This document shows positions 15,360 to 23,829 of a stretch of DNA of 64,000 nt, one piece after another. Below the pieces are notes generated by a model, which saw nothing but the letters and a program-made list of their open reading frames with translations, did no database searches and was not told the DNA's origin. Every line of letters starts with the position of its first letter. Position 1 is the stretch's first letter. Location of the stretch: contig DASYWW010000060.1 in the NCBI GenBank assembly GCA_035935655.1, positions 54,315 to 118,314 on the forward strand. Direction: 5' to 3'. The stretch comes from Candidatus Bathyarchaeia archaeon. GTDB taxonomy: Archaea; Thermoproteota; Bathyarchaeia; 40CM-2-53-6. Made by a program: the position numbers and the translations under genes.

Positions 15360-15899
15360 ATGGGAAGAGTGATTGTGCTTCGCATAGGGCACCGGTTCTT
15401 TCGTGATTCAAGGGTTACGACCCATGTTTGTCTCACAGCTCGTGCCCTCGGGGCTGATGGTGTCGTCATAGCTGACCAAGAGGATAAGACTGTTGAGGCC
15501 ACGATCAGAGAGGTTGAAAAGAGATTCGGAGGACGCTTCTCCATCGAGTCTGGAAAACCATGGAGGAAGGTGATTCGAGAATGGAAGGATAGCGGGGGAA
15601 GGATTGTGCATCTGACAGCATACGGTTTGCCCTTGCCTAAACTGATTGAGGCCATCGATCAGGCAAACAGGGACATTCTCGTCGTTGTAGGGTCGGAAAA
15701 GATGCCCGGAGACGTCTTCACCCTAGCTGACTGGAATGTTTCAGTGACGAATCAGCCAATGAGTGAGGTCGCCGCTCTCGCAGTCTTCCTTGATTGGCAT
15801 TTGAAACATCAGGCCTTTGACAAGGCCTTTCCAAATGCGGAGGTTCGAATTGTGCCATCGCAGGATCGAAAGAACGTGGAACAACTAGAGGAAAACTGA
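15360..15899 (+). CDS. trm56: tRNA (cytidine(56)-2'-O)-methyltransferase (aTrm56)
   Basis: A 179-residue SPOUT-fold enzyme that methylates the 2'-OH of C56 in the T-loop of archaeal tRNAs. The N-terminus VIVLRIGHRFFRDSRVTTHVCLTARALGADG is characteristic. The knotted SAM-binding C-terminal half shows DILVVVGSEKMPGDVF and VTNQPMSEVAALAVFLD. It is divergent from tfe; Trm56-TFE neighbourhoods are conserved in other archaea. Its presence supports an archaeal source. No unusual feature. Confidence 0.93.
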   Translation: MGRVIVLRIGHRFFRDSRVTTHVCLTARALGADGVVIADQEDKTVEATIREVEKRFGGRFSIESGKPWRKVIREWKDSGGRIVHLTAYGLPLPKLIEAIDQANRDILVVVGSEKMPGDVFTLADWNVSVTNQPMSEVAALAVFLDWHLKHQAFDKAFPNAEVRIVPSQDRKNVEQLEEN

Positions 15900-16056
15900 T
15901 CCGTTCAGAACGGCGAAGATGCGTCAATCTCCGGCAGGGTCCCGCCATAGTCTTTGGAGACCTCTTAACAGAAAGGGGGAACGATTGAACACCCTTGGAG
16001 CCTGAAGAACCTGTATATGTCCCAAATAGATTGAGCAGAAGAAGCTAGAACGAAAA

Positions 16057-16296
16057 ATGAGCGCCAAGAGTATGAAAACAGCTCTCAAAGGGACCAATAT
16101 CGAAGAGAAGGATGCAAAGGAGATCATAACCGGGGTCCAAGCAATGTACGACAAGATTCCGGGATTTATCAGACCCATGCTTCCGAGCCTGCCAGAGATT
16201 CTCAGACGCATTCCTTCCAGCGCCGGAAAATACACATTGAACGAGATCATCCAGCTTCTAGACTGGGCCTATGAAAGCGGACAGCTAAAGAAATAG
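16057..16296 (+). CDS. Small conserved-looking protein, 79 residues
   Basis: I do not recognise the family. The protein is soluble and helical, with DAKEIITGVQAMYDKIPGF, then PMLPSLPEILRRIPSSAGKYTLNEIIQLLDWAYESGQL. It starts at ATG and lies 9 bases before coaBC on the same strand, so the two are probably co-transcribed. Regular codon use and the absence of a competing frame support a real gene. A role linked to CoA synthesis would be guesswork. Confidence 0.6.
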   Translation: MSAKSMKTALKGTNIEEKDAKEIITGVQAMYDKIPGFIRPMLPSLPEILRRIPSSAGKYTLNEIIQLLDWAYESGQLKK

Positions 16297-16305
16297 GACT
16301 CATGG

Positions 16306-17574
16306 TTGGAGATGGTCCATCCTTCCAAGGACATCACCGGATCCTCTGGTACCCAACTTTCAGGGAAAAAGATCGCGCTCTTGGTGTCGAGTAGTGTCGC
16401 GTCGTTCAAAGTTCCTGAGATCGCTCGCGAGCTGATGAGACATGGAGCTGATGTGTATGCAGTTATCTCTCGGTCAGCGGAGAAGATGATTGGATCCACT
16501 CTTCTGGAGTGGGCTACGGGCAATCCAGTAGTAACGGAACTCACGGGCAAGCTAGAGCATATCGCTCTCGCTGGCAAGAGTTCGGGACACGTTGATCTAG
16601 TCCTCATCGCTCCTGCAACCGCTAACACAATCGGGAAGCTTGCATCAGGAATTGATGACACCCCAGTTACCACGGTCGCTGCGACCGCTATCGGTTCAAA
16701 ACTGCCGGTTCTCATTGCCCCGGCAATGCACGAACCATTGTATGATCATCCCATAGCCCAAGAGAACATAGCCCGTCTTAAGAAAATAGGTGTCGAATTC
16801 ATCGAACCAGAAATCGTCGAGGGCAAGGCAAAGATTGCGTCAACAGCGAAGATTGTTCAGGCGGTCATCACACGCCTCTCTTCTCAGCTCTCCTCTCTGA
16901 AGAGAGATCTTGAGGGGCACAGAGTGCTGGTCACCGCAGGCCCGACGATCGAGCACATAGACCCTGTCAGGGTGATAACAAACCGGTCTTCGGGGAAAAT
17001 GGGCGTTGCAATTGCAGAAGAAGCGTGGTCCCGAGGCGCTGAAACAACGTTGATTCTTGGACCAGGCTCAGTTGTACCTCCTCCCAGCGTGAAGACGGTC
17101 AAGGTTGAGACGACTGAAGAAATGCTAGAAGCCACCTTGCGAGAATTGAAGAAAGGAAAACATGATCTGGTTTTTGCCGCTGCGGCTCCAAGTGACTATC
17201 GTCCGTCAAAGCCTGTTGGCCGAAAGATTAGCACGAGAAAGGAGAAGACTGTAGAGCTGGAGCTTGAGGCTACTCCGAAGATAATACGAGAGATTCGCCT
17301 TGCAAGCCCGAACTCGTTTCTCGTAGCTTTCAAGACAGAACACGGTGTTTCGAACGAGCAGCTAGTGACGGAGGCGTTCGAGATACTTAGCGAGAAAAGC
17401 GCTGATCTCGTCGCGGCCAACGATGTCTCGATAGACGGTGTTGGGTTTCAGGCTGACACCAACGAGTTGTTCGTTGTTGACGAGCGCAAGAAGGTAATCC
17501 ATATTGCGTTAGCGCCAAAGCGTGAGGTTGCCCGTCAGCTGTTGGATATCGCGGTCAAGAGATTGAAAGGCTAG
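16306..17574 (+). CDS. coaBC: Phosphopantothenoylcysteine decarboxylase / phosphopantothenate-cysteine ligase
   Basis: A 422-residue bifunctional enzyme of coenzyme A synthesis. Residues 1 to about 200 are the FMN-dependent decarboxylase CoaC, with LLVSSSVASFKVPEIARELM, LIAPATANTIGKLA and the archaeal PAMHEPLYDHP in place of the bacterial PAMN. The rest is the ligase CoaB: VLVTAGPTIEHIDPVRVITNRSSGKMG, then AAAPSDYRP, and a C-terminal VAANDVS. Order and length match the fused archaeal family. The start is TTG or, six bases later, ATG. The following nitrilase begins about 50 bases downstream. Confidence 0.93.
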   Translation: MEMVHPSKDITGSSGTQLSGKKIALLVSSSVASFKVPEIARELMRHGADVYAVISRSAEKMIGSTLLEWATGNPVVTELTGKLEHIALAGKSSGHVDLVLIAPATANTIGKLASGIDDTPVTTVAATAIGSKLPVLIAPAMHEPLYDHPIAQENIARLKKIGVEFIEPEIVEGKAKIASTAKIVQAVITRLSSQLSSLKRDLEGHRVLVTAGPTIEHIDPVRVITNRSSGKMGVAIAEEAWSRGAETTLILGPGSVVPPPSVKTVKVETTEEMLEATLRELKKGKHDLVFAAAAPSDYRPSKPVGRKISTRKEKTVELELEATPKIIREIRLASPNSFLVAFKTEHGVSNEQLVTEAFEILSEKSADLVAANDVSIDGVGFQADTNELFVVDERKKVIHIALAPKREVARQLLDIAVKRLKG

Positions 17575-17623
17575 GCTCAGAGGGTAATCTCTAACGTCAA
17601 GGAAGATTGTTCGAGCGGCAGCA

Positions 17624-18376
17624 GTGCAAACAAGACCGATAGACACGTCGGTCAAAGAAACGATCTTCCGGGCCGTCAAGCAGGCAAAGCGAGCGGCTGA
17701 GAACGAGGCCGACGTCATCTGTTTGCCTGAGCATTGGTTGCCTGAGAAGACGATTCTCTCTCCAATGAGTCCCCTCCCGGGACTGCAATCGCTCGCTGAG
17801 GAGTACGGCGTGGTTGTTGTCGGAGGCGCTTTCTATGAGAGAATCAAGGGACGAATCTATCTCAACAGTCCCGTCATCGGTCGAGACGGAGAAGTTATTG
17901 GCCGGCAATCGAAGGTCCATCTGTTTTATTTTGAGAAGAAAATCGCGCGTCCAGGAAACGACTTTCAGATATTAAACGTGAATGGGTTCAAACTAGGGGT
18001 TCTAGTTTGCTATGATGTGGATTTTCCTGAGGCCGCGAGAATCCTGACACTCAGAGGCGCCGATCTACTGATGTGCCCATCAAGGATTGTGAGACAAGGA
18101 GTCGAGCCATGGCACCAATACGTTACCATTCGATCGCTGGAGAACCGGATAGCAGTTGTAGCACCCAACGTCTACTCTCCACCCTTGTTCACAGGATACA
18201 GCATGATTGTGAGTCTCAAAGAAGATCCAAAGATGAAGATCTCTTATCCGAAGGTGCGAGTCCTCAGAGAACGAGGAGGGGGGATTATCTTCGAGGACAT
18301 CGATCTCGCTCTTCACGCTCGACTGCGCAAACAACGGTTCGCTGATCGGCGGCCAGAAACATACGTCTGGAATTGA
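17624..18376 (+). CDS. Carbon-nitrogen hydrolase (nitrilase superfamily)
   Basis: A 250-residue amidase of the nitrilase fold. The Glu-Lys-Cys triad is visible: LPEHWLPE, RQSKVHLFYFE and VCYDVDFPEAA. Downstream is a C-terminal part with ENRIAVVAPNVY. The frame upstream of the GTG continues as IVRAAAV, the expected first beta strand, without any ATG, GTG or TTG; either the protein is slightly truncated or it starts at ATT 18 bases earlier. Substrate unknown; short-chain amides such as omega-amides are typical. Its stop codon is in the same frame as the next gene (HAD). Confidence 0.85.
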   Translation: MQTRPIDTSVKETIFRAVKQAKRAAENEADVICLPEHWLPEKTILSPMSPLPGLQSLAEEYGVVVVGGAFYERIKGRIYLNSPVIGRDGEVIGRQSKVHLFYFEKKIARPGNDFQILNVNGFKLGVLVCYDVDFPEAARILTLRGADLLMCPSRIVRQGVEPWHQYVTIRSLENRIAVVAPNVYSPPLFTGYSMIVSLKEDPKMKISYPKVRVLRERGGGIIFEDIDLALHARLRKQRFADRRPETYVWN

Positions 18377-18382
18377 GAAATA

Positions 18383-19096
18383 CTGGCCGACAGGAGAATC
18401 CAGGGAGTTGTCTTCGATCTAGACAACACTCTCATCCAGTCCAAGAAGGGCGCTCGCCAGGGGCTTCGAATAGTCGCACGAATTTTCGCCCGACAACTGG
18501 GCAGTCGAGGATATCACTATTCTCAGGCGAATCTGTTCCGGAAGCTTCGGCTTATCGATCTGGAAATGCATGGCCGAAAATTTCTCTACAATAGAGACGT
18601 GTGGTGGGAGACACTGCTCAAACAATTGGGTCTGTCTAGGATAGGGGGCCCGTGGATTCATGAAATGACCCTTCTATACTGGAAAGCCTACGCGGCAAGT
18701 CCGTTGTTCTCCGATACGATGTCGACCATTCGTCGATTGAAGAAGGCAGGATTTAGGCTCGCAATGGTCTCCGATTCCGATGGAACCCCTGGAATGAAAA
18801 TGAAGAGAATTCGTCAACAACCATTCTTGAAATTTCTAGAAGCAATAGTTGTCTCGGGAGAAGATACACCGAATGTGAAACCAAGCAAGAGACCCTTCCT
18901 ACTAATCGCTGAGCGACTTGGCCTGCGCACCAAGAATTGCGTGTACATCGGTGACAATCCAAATACAGACATTGAGGGAGCGAAGGGAGTTGGAATGATG
19001 ATGATTCTCGTGAGGCGTCGAGGCCCGAAGGGCGGACGCCCCGACTTCGTCGCTCGATCGTTGAGTGACGCTGCTAGGTGGGTAATGCGGGGCTGA
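18383..19096 (+). CDS. HAD-superfamily hydrolase with non-canonical start
   Basis: A HAD phosphatase with all four motifs: FDLDNTLIQ (nucleophile), VSDSDG, KPSKRPF and GDNPNTDIEGAKGVG. The catalytic motif begins about 30 bases after the nitrilase TGA, in the same frame, yet no ATG, GTG or TTG precedes it. The first ATG (18566) would remove motif I. I propose a CTG start at 18383 (ATACTG), coupled to nitrilase termination; readthrough of the TGA is the alternative. Its 3' end overlaps the DNA methylase 3' end by 23 bases. Substrate unknown. Confidence 0.75.
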   Translation: MADRRIQGVVFDLDNTLIQSKKGARQGLRIVARIFARQLGSRGYHYSQANLFRKLRLIDLEMHGRKFLYNRDVWWETLLKQLGLSRIGGPWIHEMTLLYWKAYAASPLFSDTMSTIRRLKKAGFRLAMVSDSDGTPGMKMKRIRQQPFLKFLEAIVVSGEDTPNVKPSKRPFLLIAERLGLRTKNCVYIGDNPNTDIEGAKGVGMMMILVRRRGPKGGRPDFVARSLSDAARWVMRG

Positions 19097-19952
19097 CCTG
19101 TTCGATACTGGACTGTTTTTGAAACGTAATTCTGTCGGACTCGGGGCCCATCCTTGCTCGGATGACTTCCAAGAACTCTCCCAGCTTCTCATATCCGACA
19201 AATCTGCGGCCGAGTGCCATCGCGGACTTGAGGCTGGTTCCGGATCCGAGAAAAGGGTCCAGTACCAGATCGCCTTCAATTGAGAACATTCGGATAAGTC
19301 GCCTTGGGATCTCTTCGGGGAATGCCGCTACTCGTCTATCTATTCCTTGAAGAGTTTGTCTTGTTCCGGGGAGGGTCCATACTTGGGAGAACCATTCGTT
19401 TCGTTCTTTCTTTGTGAACCTGCTCTTGTAGCGCTGTGGGTCTTTGGGCTCAAAGGTTCGGAGGCTTCCCTTGCGGAAGATCAAGATGTACTCCATGTCT
19501 AGGGTTACGTATGCGTTGGGTGGAAGGAAACCCGAGCCTAGGAAGGCTCCCTTTCCCTTGTAGCGGGGTTTGGTGGTTGGTTTTTTCCAGAGTATGTATG
19601 GGAGGGTGATTAGGCCCAGTTGCTCGAAGGCCTCTATCACGCGCGAATGGTTTGCATAGAGATGGAATATGCCGTCCTTGGTCCGAGTCGCATCACCAAT
19701 GTTGATGCAGACTATCCCTCCCGGGACAAGGACTCTCTTCACCTCCCTCCACGTCTGGTTGAGGTAATCATGCATCTCATCGTAGGATTGTACGGATTCT
19801 GATTGAAAGAAATTGTCCCAGATGCTAACCATGGGGTAGGGTGGTGATGTGACGACAAGATGTGCAGAATTGTCTGCTAGTTCTCGCATCCGACGGCTGT
19901 CACCCGTGATTACGCGGAAATCAGCCGTCATCCTCAAGCAGCTACTGTTCAA
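19074..19952 (-). CDS. Orphan DNA methyltransferase (N4-cytosine/N6-adenine type)
   Basis: A 292-residue beta-class-like DNA methylase. The catalytic motif is TSPPYP (TSPPY is usual for N4-cytosine enzymes). The SAM motif, DPFLGSGTSLKSAMALGRRFVGYEK, lies at the C-terminal end, and VPGGIVCINIGD is between. There is no restriction endonuclease gene nearby, so this is likely an orphan epigenetic methylase rather than half of a restriction system. A second in-frame start (MTADFRV) is 21 bases downstream. The first start overlaps the PAC2 stop by four bases, so the two genes are translationally coupled. Confidence 0.88.
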   Translation of the reverse strand: MNSSCLRMTADFRVITGDSRRMRELADNSAHLVVTSPPYPMVSIWDNFFQSESVQSYDEMHDYLNQTWREVKRVLVPGGIVCINIGDATRTKDGIFHLYANHSRVIEAFEQLGLITLPYILWKKPTTKPRYKGKGAFLGSGFLPPNAYVTLDMEYILIFRKGSLRTFEPKDPQRYKSRFTKKERNEWFSQVWTLPGTRQTLQGIDRRVAAFPEEIPRRLIRMFSIEGDLVLDPFLGSGTSLKSAMALGRRFVGYEKLGEFLEVIRARMGPESDRITFQKQSSIEQVSPALPT

Positions 19953-20692
19953 CCGATGTACTCAGAACTGCCTGATGATTCTTCGCCCTTATCGCTACCC
20001 TGTTTGAGCGCGGTCTCGATCTCTTTCGCCTGTCCTTCAAGTTCAGTCATGTCAATTTGCAAGCCGAGTTTCTTAACCAGGACGCGGAGGATTATCATTG
20101 CTGCACGTGGGTCGATCATGAAGCCCGAAGTTTCTCCGGAGAGAAATAGGCCTTTCAACTTCCGAACTTTTGCGAGACCAGGAATGAGTCCATTCATCCA
20201 AGTAACCGCTCCACTATCGATTATCTTTACCCCCAGCTCTTCGAGCTCTTTGACAAGGACCAATTCGCTGGCGGCACCGTAGACTTGTGGATGTTCAGCA
20301 ATTGTGCCTGTTATGAAGGCGCCGACAGTTACAACTGTTTGAACTCCCAATTTCTCGGCGAGTTTCACGACGGCTTCGGAGAGACGGAATGCTCCTTCGG
20401 GCAGGATCGGTTGCGCGTCTCCGGTGTATAGGACGAGGTCGGGACCTGAGTCTTTGTTGATCCAATAAAATATTTCATGTTTCATCAGGTCAGATGTTCC
20501 ATCAGGCTTGAGAAGGAGCCGAGGTGGGAGATAGTCTGAATAGAGATAGCCTAGAGGAATTGCTTTGAGAGTTTTAATGAGCTGATCGAGAACGATCTTG
20601 GCCACTCTTCCACTATCTGGAAGGCCAGCGATCAGAACCGGGGTCCTTAGCGTCGGAGTCTCGTTGAGATGAAGATCAATTCGTTCTCTCAA
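19949..20692 (-). CDS. PAC2-family proteasome assembly chaperone homologue
   Basis: A 247-residue protein of the PAC2 family, related to eukaryotic proteasome assembling chaperone 2. The opening LRTPVLIAGLPDSGRVAKIVLDQLI is typical, as are DLVLYTGDAQP, VVTVGAFITGTIAEHPQVYG and LFLSGETSGFMIDPRAA. Archaeal members can bind proteasome alpha-ring tails. The last 20 residues are acidic and Ser/Gly-rich, likely disordered. It is upstream of the DNA methylase with a four-base overlap. The family is firm, the function in archaea less so. Confidence 0.88.
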   Translation of the reverse strand: MRERIDLHLNETPTLRTPVLIAGLPDSGRVAKIVLDQLIKTLKAIPLGYLYSDYLPPRLLLKPDGTSDLMKHEIFYWINKDSGPDLVLYTGDAQPILPEGAFRLSEAVVKLAEKLGVQTVVTVGAFITGTIAEHPQVYGAASELVLVKELEELGVKIIDSGAVTWMNGLIPGLAKVRKLKGLFLSGETSGFMIDPRAAMIILRVLVKKLGLQIDMTELEGQAKEIETALKQGSDKGEESSGSSEYIG

Positions 20693-20885
20693 TTCTAGAT
20701 CGCGTCTGTGGAAGCTTACCCCGTTCCTCGTTGAGCAGTCCGAATGGGCCTGATAGACATTCCCATGCTAGCATCTTCACTGAATTGAGTGAAATGAGTC
20801 CCTACTTTCTCTCCGTAGAATGTTTATATTCGAGGAGCCCGGAGCCAACCCTCCCCACTCTTTAGGTGTCCATTTGGCAAAATTC

Positions 20886-21119
20886 ATGCTGTCCCTCCGC
20901 GATGAAAGTTTTGAACTCCTACAAACCGAAGCAGAAGATCGAGGAATATCAATACAGGAATTGATCAGGGCTGTGATCATTCCTGACTGGGTCAAAATCA
21001 ACACTACGACAAAACCTGCATTCGATAACGGGACCAACGGACTCAGGTCGTATCGATCCTCGACTCCTGTCCGCGACCAAGAGCAATCGTATCAGCCAAC
21101 AATCAGCCGGATACGATAA
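20886..21119 (+). CDS. Small ribbon-helix-helix-like protein
   Basis: A 77-residue protein from the ATG giving MLSLRDESFELLQTEAEDRG. The first 40 residues form a beta strand and two helices (LSLRDESFELLQTEAEDRGISIQELIRAV), the ribbon-helix-helix DNA-binding layout. The tail is Ser/Arg-rich and probably disordered. An earlier in-frame ATG (20820) would add 22 residues beginning MFIFEEPG, which is less typical of the fold. It may be a small transcription factor. No operator could be assigned. Confidence 0.55.
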   Translation: MLSLRDESFELLQTEAEDRGISIQELIRAVIIPDWVKINTTTKPAFDNGTNGLRSYRSSTPVRDQEQSYQPTISRIR

Positions 21120-21140
21120 CACACACAACCACGCCCAACC

Positions 21141-21166
21141 AGCTCTCCTTCCAAAAAGGAGCTTTC
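21141..21166 (+). terminator. Imperfect stem-loop after the RHH-like gene
   Basis: AGCTCTCCTT and AAGGAGCT pair with a small bulge around a short A-rich loop, followed by TTT. It lies 22 bases after the stop of the small gene at 20886. Possible transcription end; weak evidence. Confidence 0.3.
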
Positions 21167-21222
21167 CGTATTCCTGTTAAGCTATAGTAAAAGTAGCATC
21201 AGTCTTCTTGGGATATTGCTCC

Positions 21223-21399
21223 CTATTCTGTCGATAGCTGCACGATCAGCCCTTCCAAATTCAAGTGATGATAACGGCGATGAACGATCAGGAGCGTAAG
21301 ACAGTTCTCGCAGACCACCGCGGATCGTCCTCCGGCCTCGATCTGAACTAGATTCTCCAATGGAATATGCTCTTTCCTGAAAGCGCAAGTTGCAATCAT
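21223..21399 (-). CDS. Small zinc-binding protein, 58 residues
   Basis: The protein starts MIATCAFRKEHIPLENLVQI and contains CENC later (VVCENCLTLLIVH). A Cys near the N-terminus followed by His, and then a CxxC plus His, gives enough ligands for one zinc ion. The frame is coherent and hydrophobic-polar patterning looks natural, unlike the longer overlapping frame on the same strand. An ATG 12 bases upstream is another start. I recognise no named family; it may be a small zinc-finger regulator. Moderate confidence. Confidence 0.5.
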   Translation of the reverse strand: MIATCAFRKEHIPLENLVQIEAGGRSAVVCENCLTLLIVHRRYHHLNLEGLIVQLSTE

Positions 21400-21656
21400 T
21401 AACTCTCTCAACTGTAACCGAGAATTTTTGATGATATCCGCCGCCCTTAAGCATTCAAGCCTTCAATTTCATTCAAGCCTATCCTAGTATCTGGGAGGTG
21501 CCTCATGTCGCTTATCGCGTGAAGGACCCCCGGTCTGCCCATTTTCTGCCTAATTTGCTCATGTCGGCCGGTTGTTTTAGCTATCAAAAGCTCGCCTCAT
21601 GTATCGTTTGAGGGCAACCGATTTATTGCAGGTTCTAAAGAGATCAATGAATACTA

Positions 21657-23255
21657 TTGAAGACCAGGCCGAAAATTGTTGTTACTTTCATACCTCTGAT
21701 AATGGCCGCCTTGCTTGTCGCCTCTGCTTCTGCATTACCTGTTCTAAGTGTCAGCTCGCCGAGTACCGCAAATTACTTGTTGACAGCGCTTGTCCAGACA
21801 TCACAGAGCTGCGTCGCTACTCCTGCGAACTTTAGCGGCATAGCATGCCAGAACTCATCTCCCCCACCTGTCTTCATTCAGGTCCAGGACGACGGGCATT
21901 GCGCGTTAAACGCTGCTGGCTGTCTGTTCTCCCCGAACAGTGCAACTGCTAGCATCGGCCAATTAGTTGTCTGGCAGAACAACGGGAAGCTCAACCATAC
22001 TGTGACCTCCGACTCGTCCCAGTACCCCGTTACCCTGTTTCTACGCAATTCTTCCTTCTTCTTCAACTCTTCAGGGTCCTACGTATTCGCTTCACCCGGG
22101 ACCTTCAACTACCACGACCAGGCCTATCCCTGGATGAAAGGAACGATTACTGTAAACAGTATACCCGCGCCGGCTCCGGTTATCCGTGACTTCACCGCAA
22201 CGGGACCAGTTAACTGGACGGTTGTTGGTCTAGACCAGGAGAAAGCATTACTAAGCATAGGTCATCGCATCGATGTCTACAATACTACTTCAAACACTCA
22301 CACGCTTCTTGCCAGCGAATCTGGCGTCCTCGAGGACTCGATCAATCTGTCGACTCGCGTCGAATCAGCGGACCTAACCCGCATACTCAACAGTCTGCCT
22401 TACGTGTACGGCTACGGATATGGAGGCGGATACGGGCCTAACCCACCTTTACTCTTCACTGGACCAGGAACATTGTACCCAGTATCCTTCTACACGCCAC
22501 CAGAGGTCTACACGATCTGGTGGGTTAACGGCCCACTCTCTATGGGTTCTATCGTCGAGGTCTTGACTACGACTGGAAGCGTTCGAGGTTCTCAGACAGT
22601 TAGTCTGGGAACTAGCCTCGGATCCAAGGACGCATGGGTTGTCGGCTCGCAGTTCAAAGAACAATACAGCCAGCCTCCGCCTGCTCTCTTGCCGAACCAA
22701 AACTATCCACAGTATTTCGTCGCAAACAATAGCGTCGCAACTTCTCTCCAGCTTGACTATGGGAAAGCATCTGATCTTTTGCTATCGACCTCTGACAAAA
22801 TCGACCAGTCTTATCAGTTTGGATATGTCTATCCAACTGGGTCGGTCTTGGGTGGAGGAGGGTTCTATGGCTTCCCAGGACCATTTCCGTTCTACGGCGG
22901 TGGAGGAATAACATTGAACCAGCCGGTCACGGTTCTTAGAACCCAGCAGACGTCGCTGACTTTCAACCTGAACTTGAACTCAACAAACATCGACTTAAAC
23001 AGCAACGCGAGCCCGCCCGTCACCACAAATAACCCCACGAACACCAACCCATCATCCGGCAGCACAACCAACACGCACCCTACTGGGAGCCTCCAAGGCT
23101 CGCTAACATCTATGCTCTACACGATCGCGGGAATCGTTGTAACATCACTGGTCGGTGGTGTGCTTTGGCTGTTTCGAAGGACTCGAATAAGCAAACAGTC
23201 TTTTCCTCAGACCTCGCCAGCCTCAACAGATTCCGGGCCACAGCCTCGGACCTAG
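21657..23255 (+). CDS. Exported membrane-anchored protein with degenerate cupredoxin domain
   Basis: A 532-residue protein starting at TTG. It has a signal peptide (VVTFIPLIMAALLVASASALP), a large outside part and a C-terminal membrane helix (MLYTIAGIVVTSLVGGVLWLF) followed by basic residues. Residues about 95-165 look like a blue-copper fold: VVWQNNGKLNHTVTSD and later FNYHDQAYPWMKGTITV. In true copper proteins the last segment reads Y-x-C-x-x-H-P-x-M; here Cys is Asp and His is Tyr, so copper binding is doubtful. Gly/Tyr-rich and Asn/Thr/Ser-rich stretches precede the anchor, as in cell-surface proteins. Confidence 0.7.
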   Translation: MKTRPKIVVTFIPLIMAALLVASASALPVLSVSSPSTANYLLTALVQTSQSCVATPANFSGIACQNSSPPPVFIQVQDDGHCALNAAGCLFSPNSATASIGQLVVWQNNGKLNHTVTSDSSQYPVTLFLRNSSFFFNSSGSYVFASPGTFNYHDQAYPWMKGTITVNSIPAPAPVIRDFTATGPVNWTVVGLDQEKALLSIGHRIDVYNTTSNTHTLLASESGVLEDSINLSTRVESADLTRILNSLPYVYGYGYGGGYGPNPPLLFTGPGTLYPVSFYTPPEVYTIWWVNGPLSMGSIVEVLTTTGSVRGSQTVSLGTSLGSKDAWVVGSQFKEQYSQPPPALLPNQNYPQYFVANNSVATSLQLDYGKASDLLLSTSDKIDQSYQFGYVYPTGSVLGGGGFYGFPGPFPFYGGGGITLNQPVTVLRTQQTSLTFNLNLNSTNIDLNSNASPPVTTNNPTNTNPSSGSTTNTHPTGSLQGSLTSMLYTIAGIVVTSLVGGVLWLFRRTRISKQSFPQTSPASTDSGPQPRT

Positions 23256-23363
23256 AAACCAGCCCTTCCCTTTTTCTTCCCGAATTCTCCAATCTTATTT
23301 CAGGGGGACTGAAGATCGAATTCCATCGTATGAATATCGGGACTCTTTCATGAAGGGTCAGGG

Positions 23364-23813
23364 TTGGAACAACTGCGCGTTCGAAGATACGAGAAGATAG
23401 ACGAGAAGAGAGTGCTTTCTCTCGCTGAAAAATATGCGTCTTGGGACGCAAGCCTGTCTGAACCTGATATTCAAGGGTTCCAAGCCTCGGAACCTGATCT
23501 GTTTCTCGTCGCGGAGGTTAGCAAGGTCGTAGTAGGCTTCGCTTACGGCCGAGAATCGAAAAATGTCCCGGACGAGGTTCTACGGAGGTGGAAGGCGACA
23601 AAGGTTGGGTCGGTAGAGGTCCTAGCTGTCGAGGAACAGCATAGACGAAAGGGAACCGCCACACTGCTCCTCGATCATCTATTCGCGGTTTTCAAGGAGA
23701 GAGGAATCGATACTGTGACTCTGTCTGTGCCTGCAGACGAGAATGGGGCCAAACAGCTGTATGATAAGCTGGGTTTTGAAACGAGAGGCTACTTCATGAA
23801 AAAGAAGCTCTAG
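23364..23813 (+). CDS. GNAT-family N-acetyltransferase
   Basis: A 149-residue GNAT protein, transferring acetyl from acetyl-CoA to an unknown amine. The acetyl-CoA loop is VEEQHRRKGTATLLLDHL (motif A, Q/RxxGxG/A form). The preceding strand is VGSVEVLAV and motif B is ENGAKQLYDKLGFETRGYFMKK. It starts at TTG. Protein N-terminal or small-molecule acetylation are both possible. It is convergent with a VOC-family gene, 16 bases apart. Confidence 0.82.
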   Translation: MEQLRVRRYEKIDEKRVLSLAEKYASWDASLSEPDIQGFQASEPDLFLVAEVSKVVVGFAYGRESKNVPDEVLRRWKATKVGSVEVLAVEEQHRRKGTATLLLDHLFAVFKERGIDTVTLSVPADENGAKQLYDKLGFETRGYFMKKKL

Positions 23814-23829
23814 CCGAGTTCGAAATCAG

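Noticed and set aside
15279..15392. N-terminal extension of TFE
   Set aside because: It would overlap the divergent trm56 start and promoter, and the family begins near MGSNHDD.
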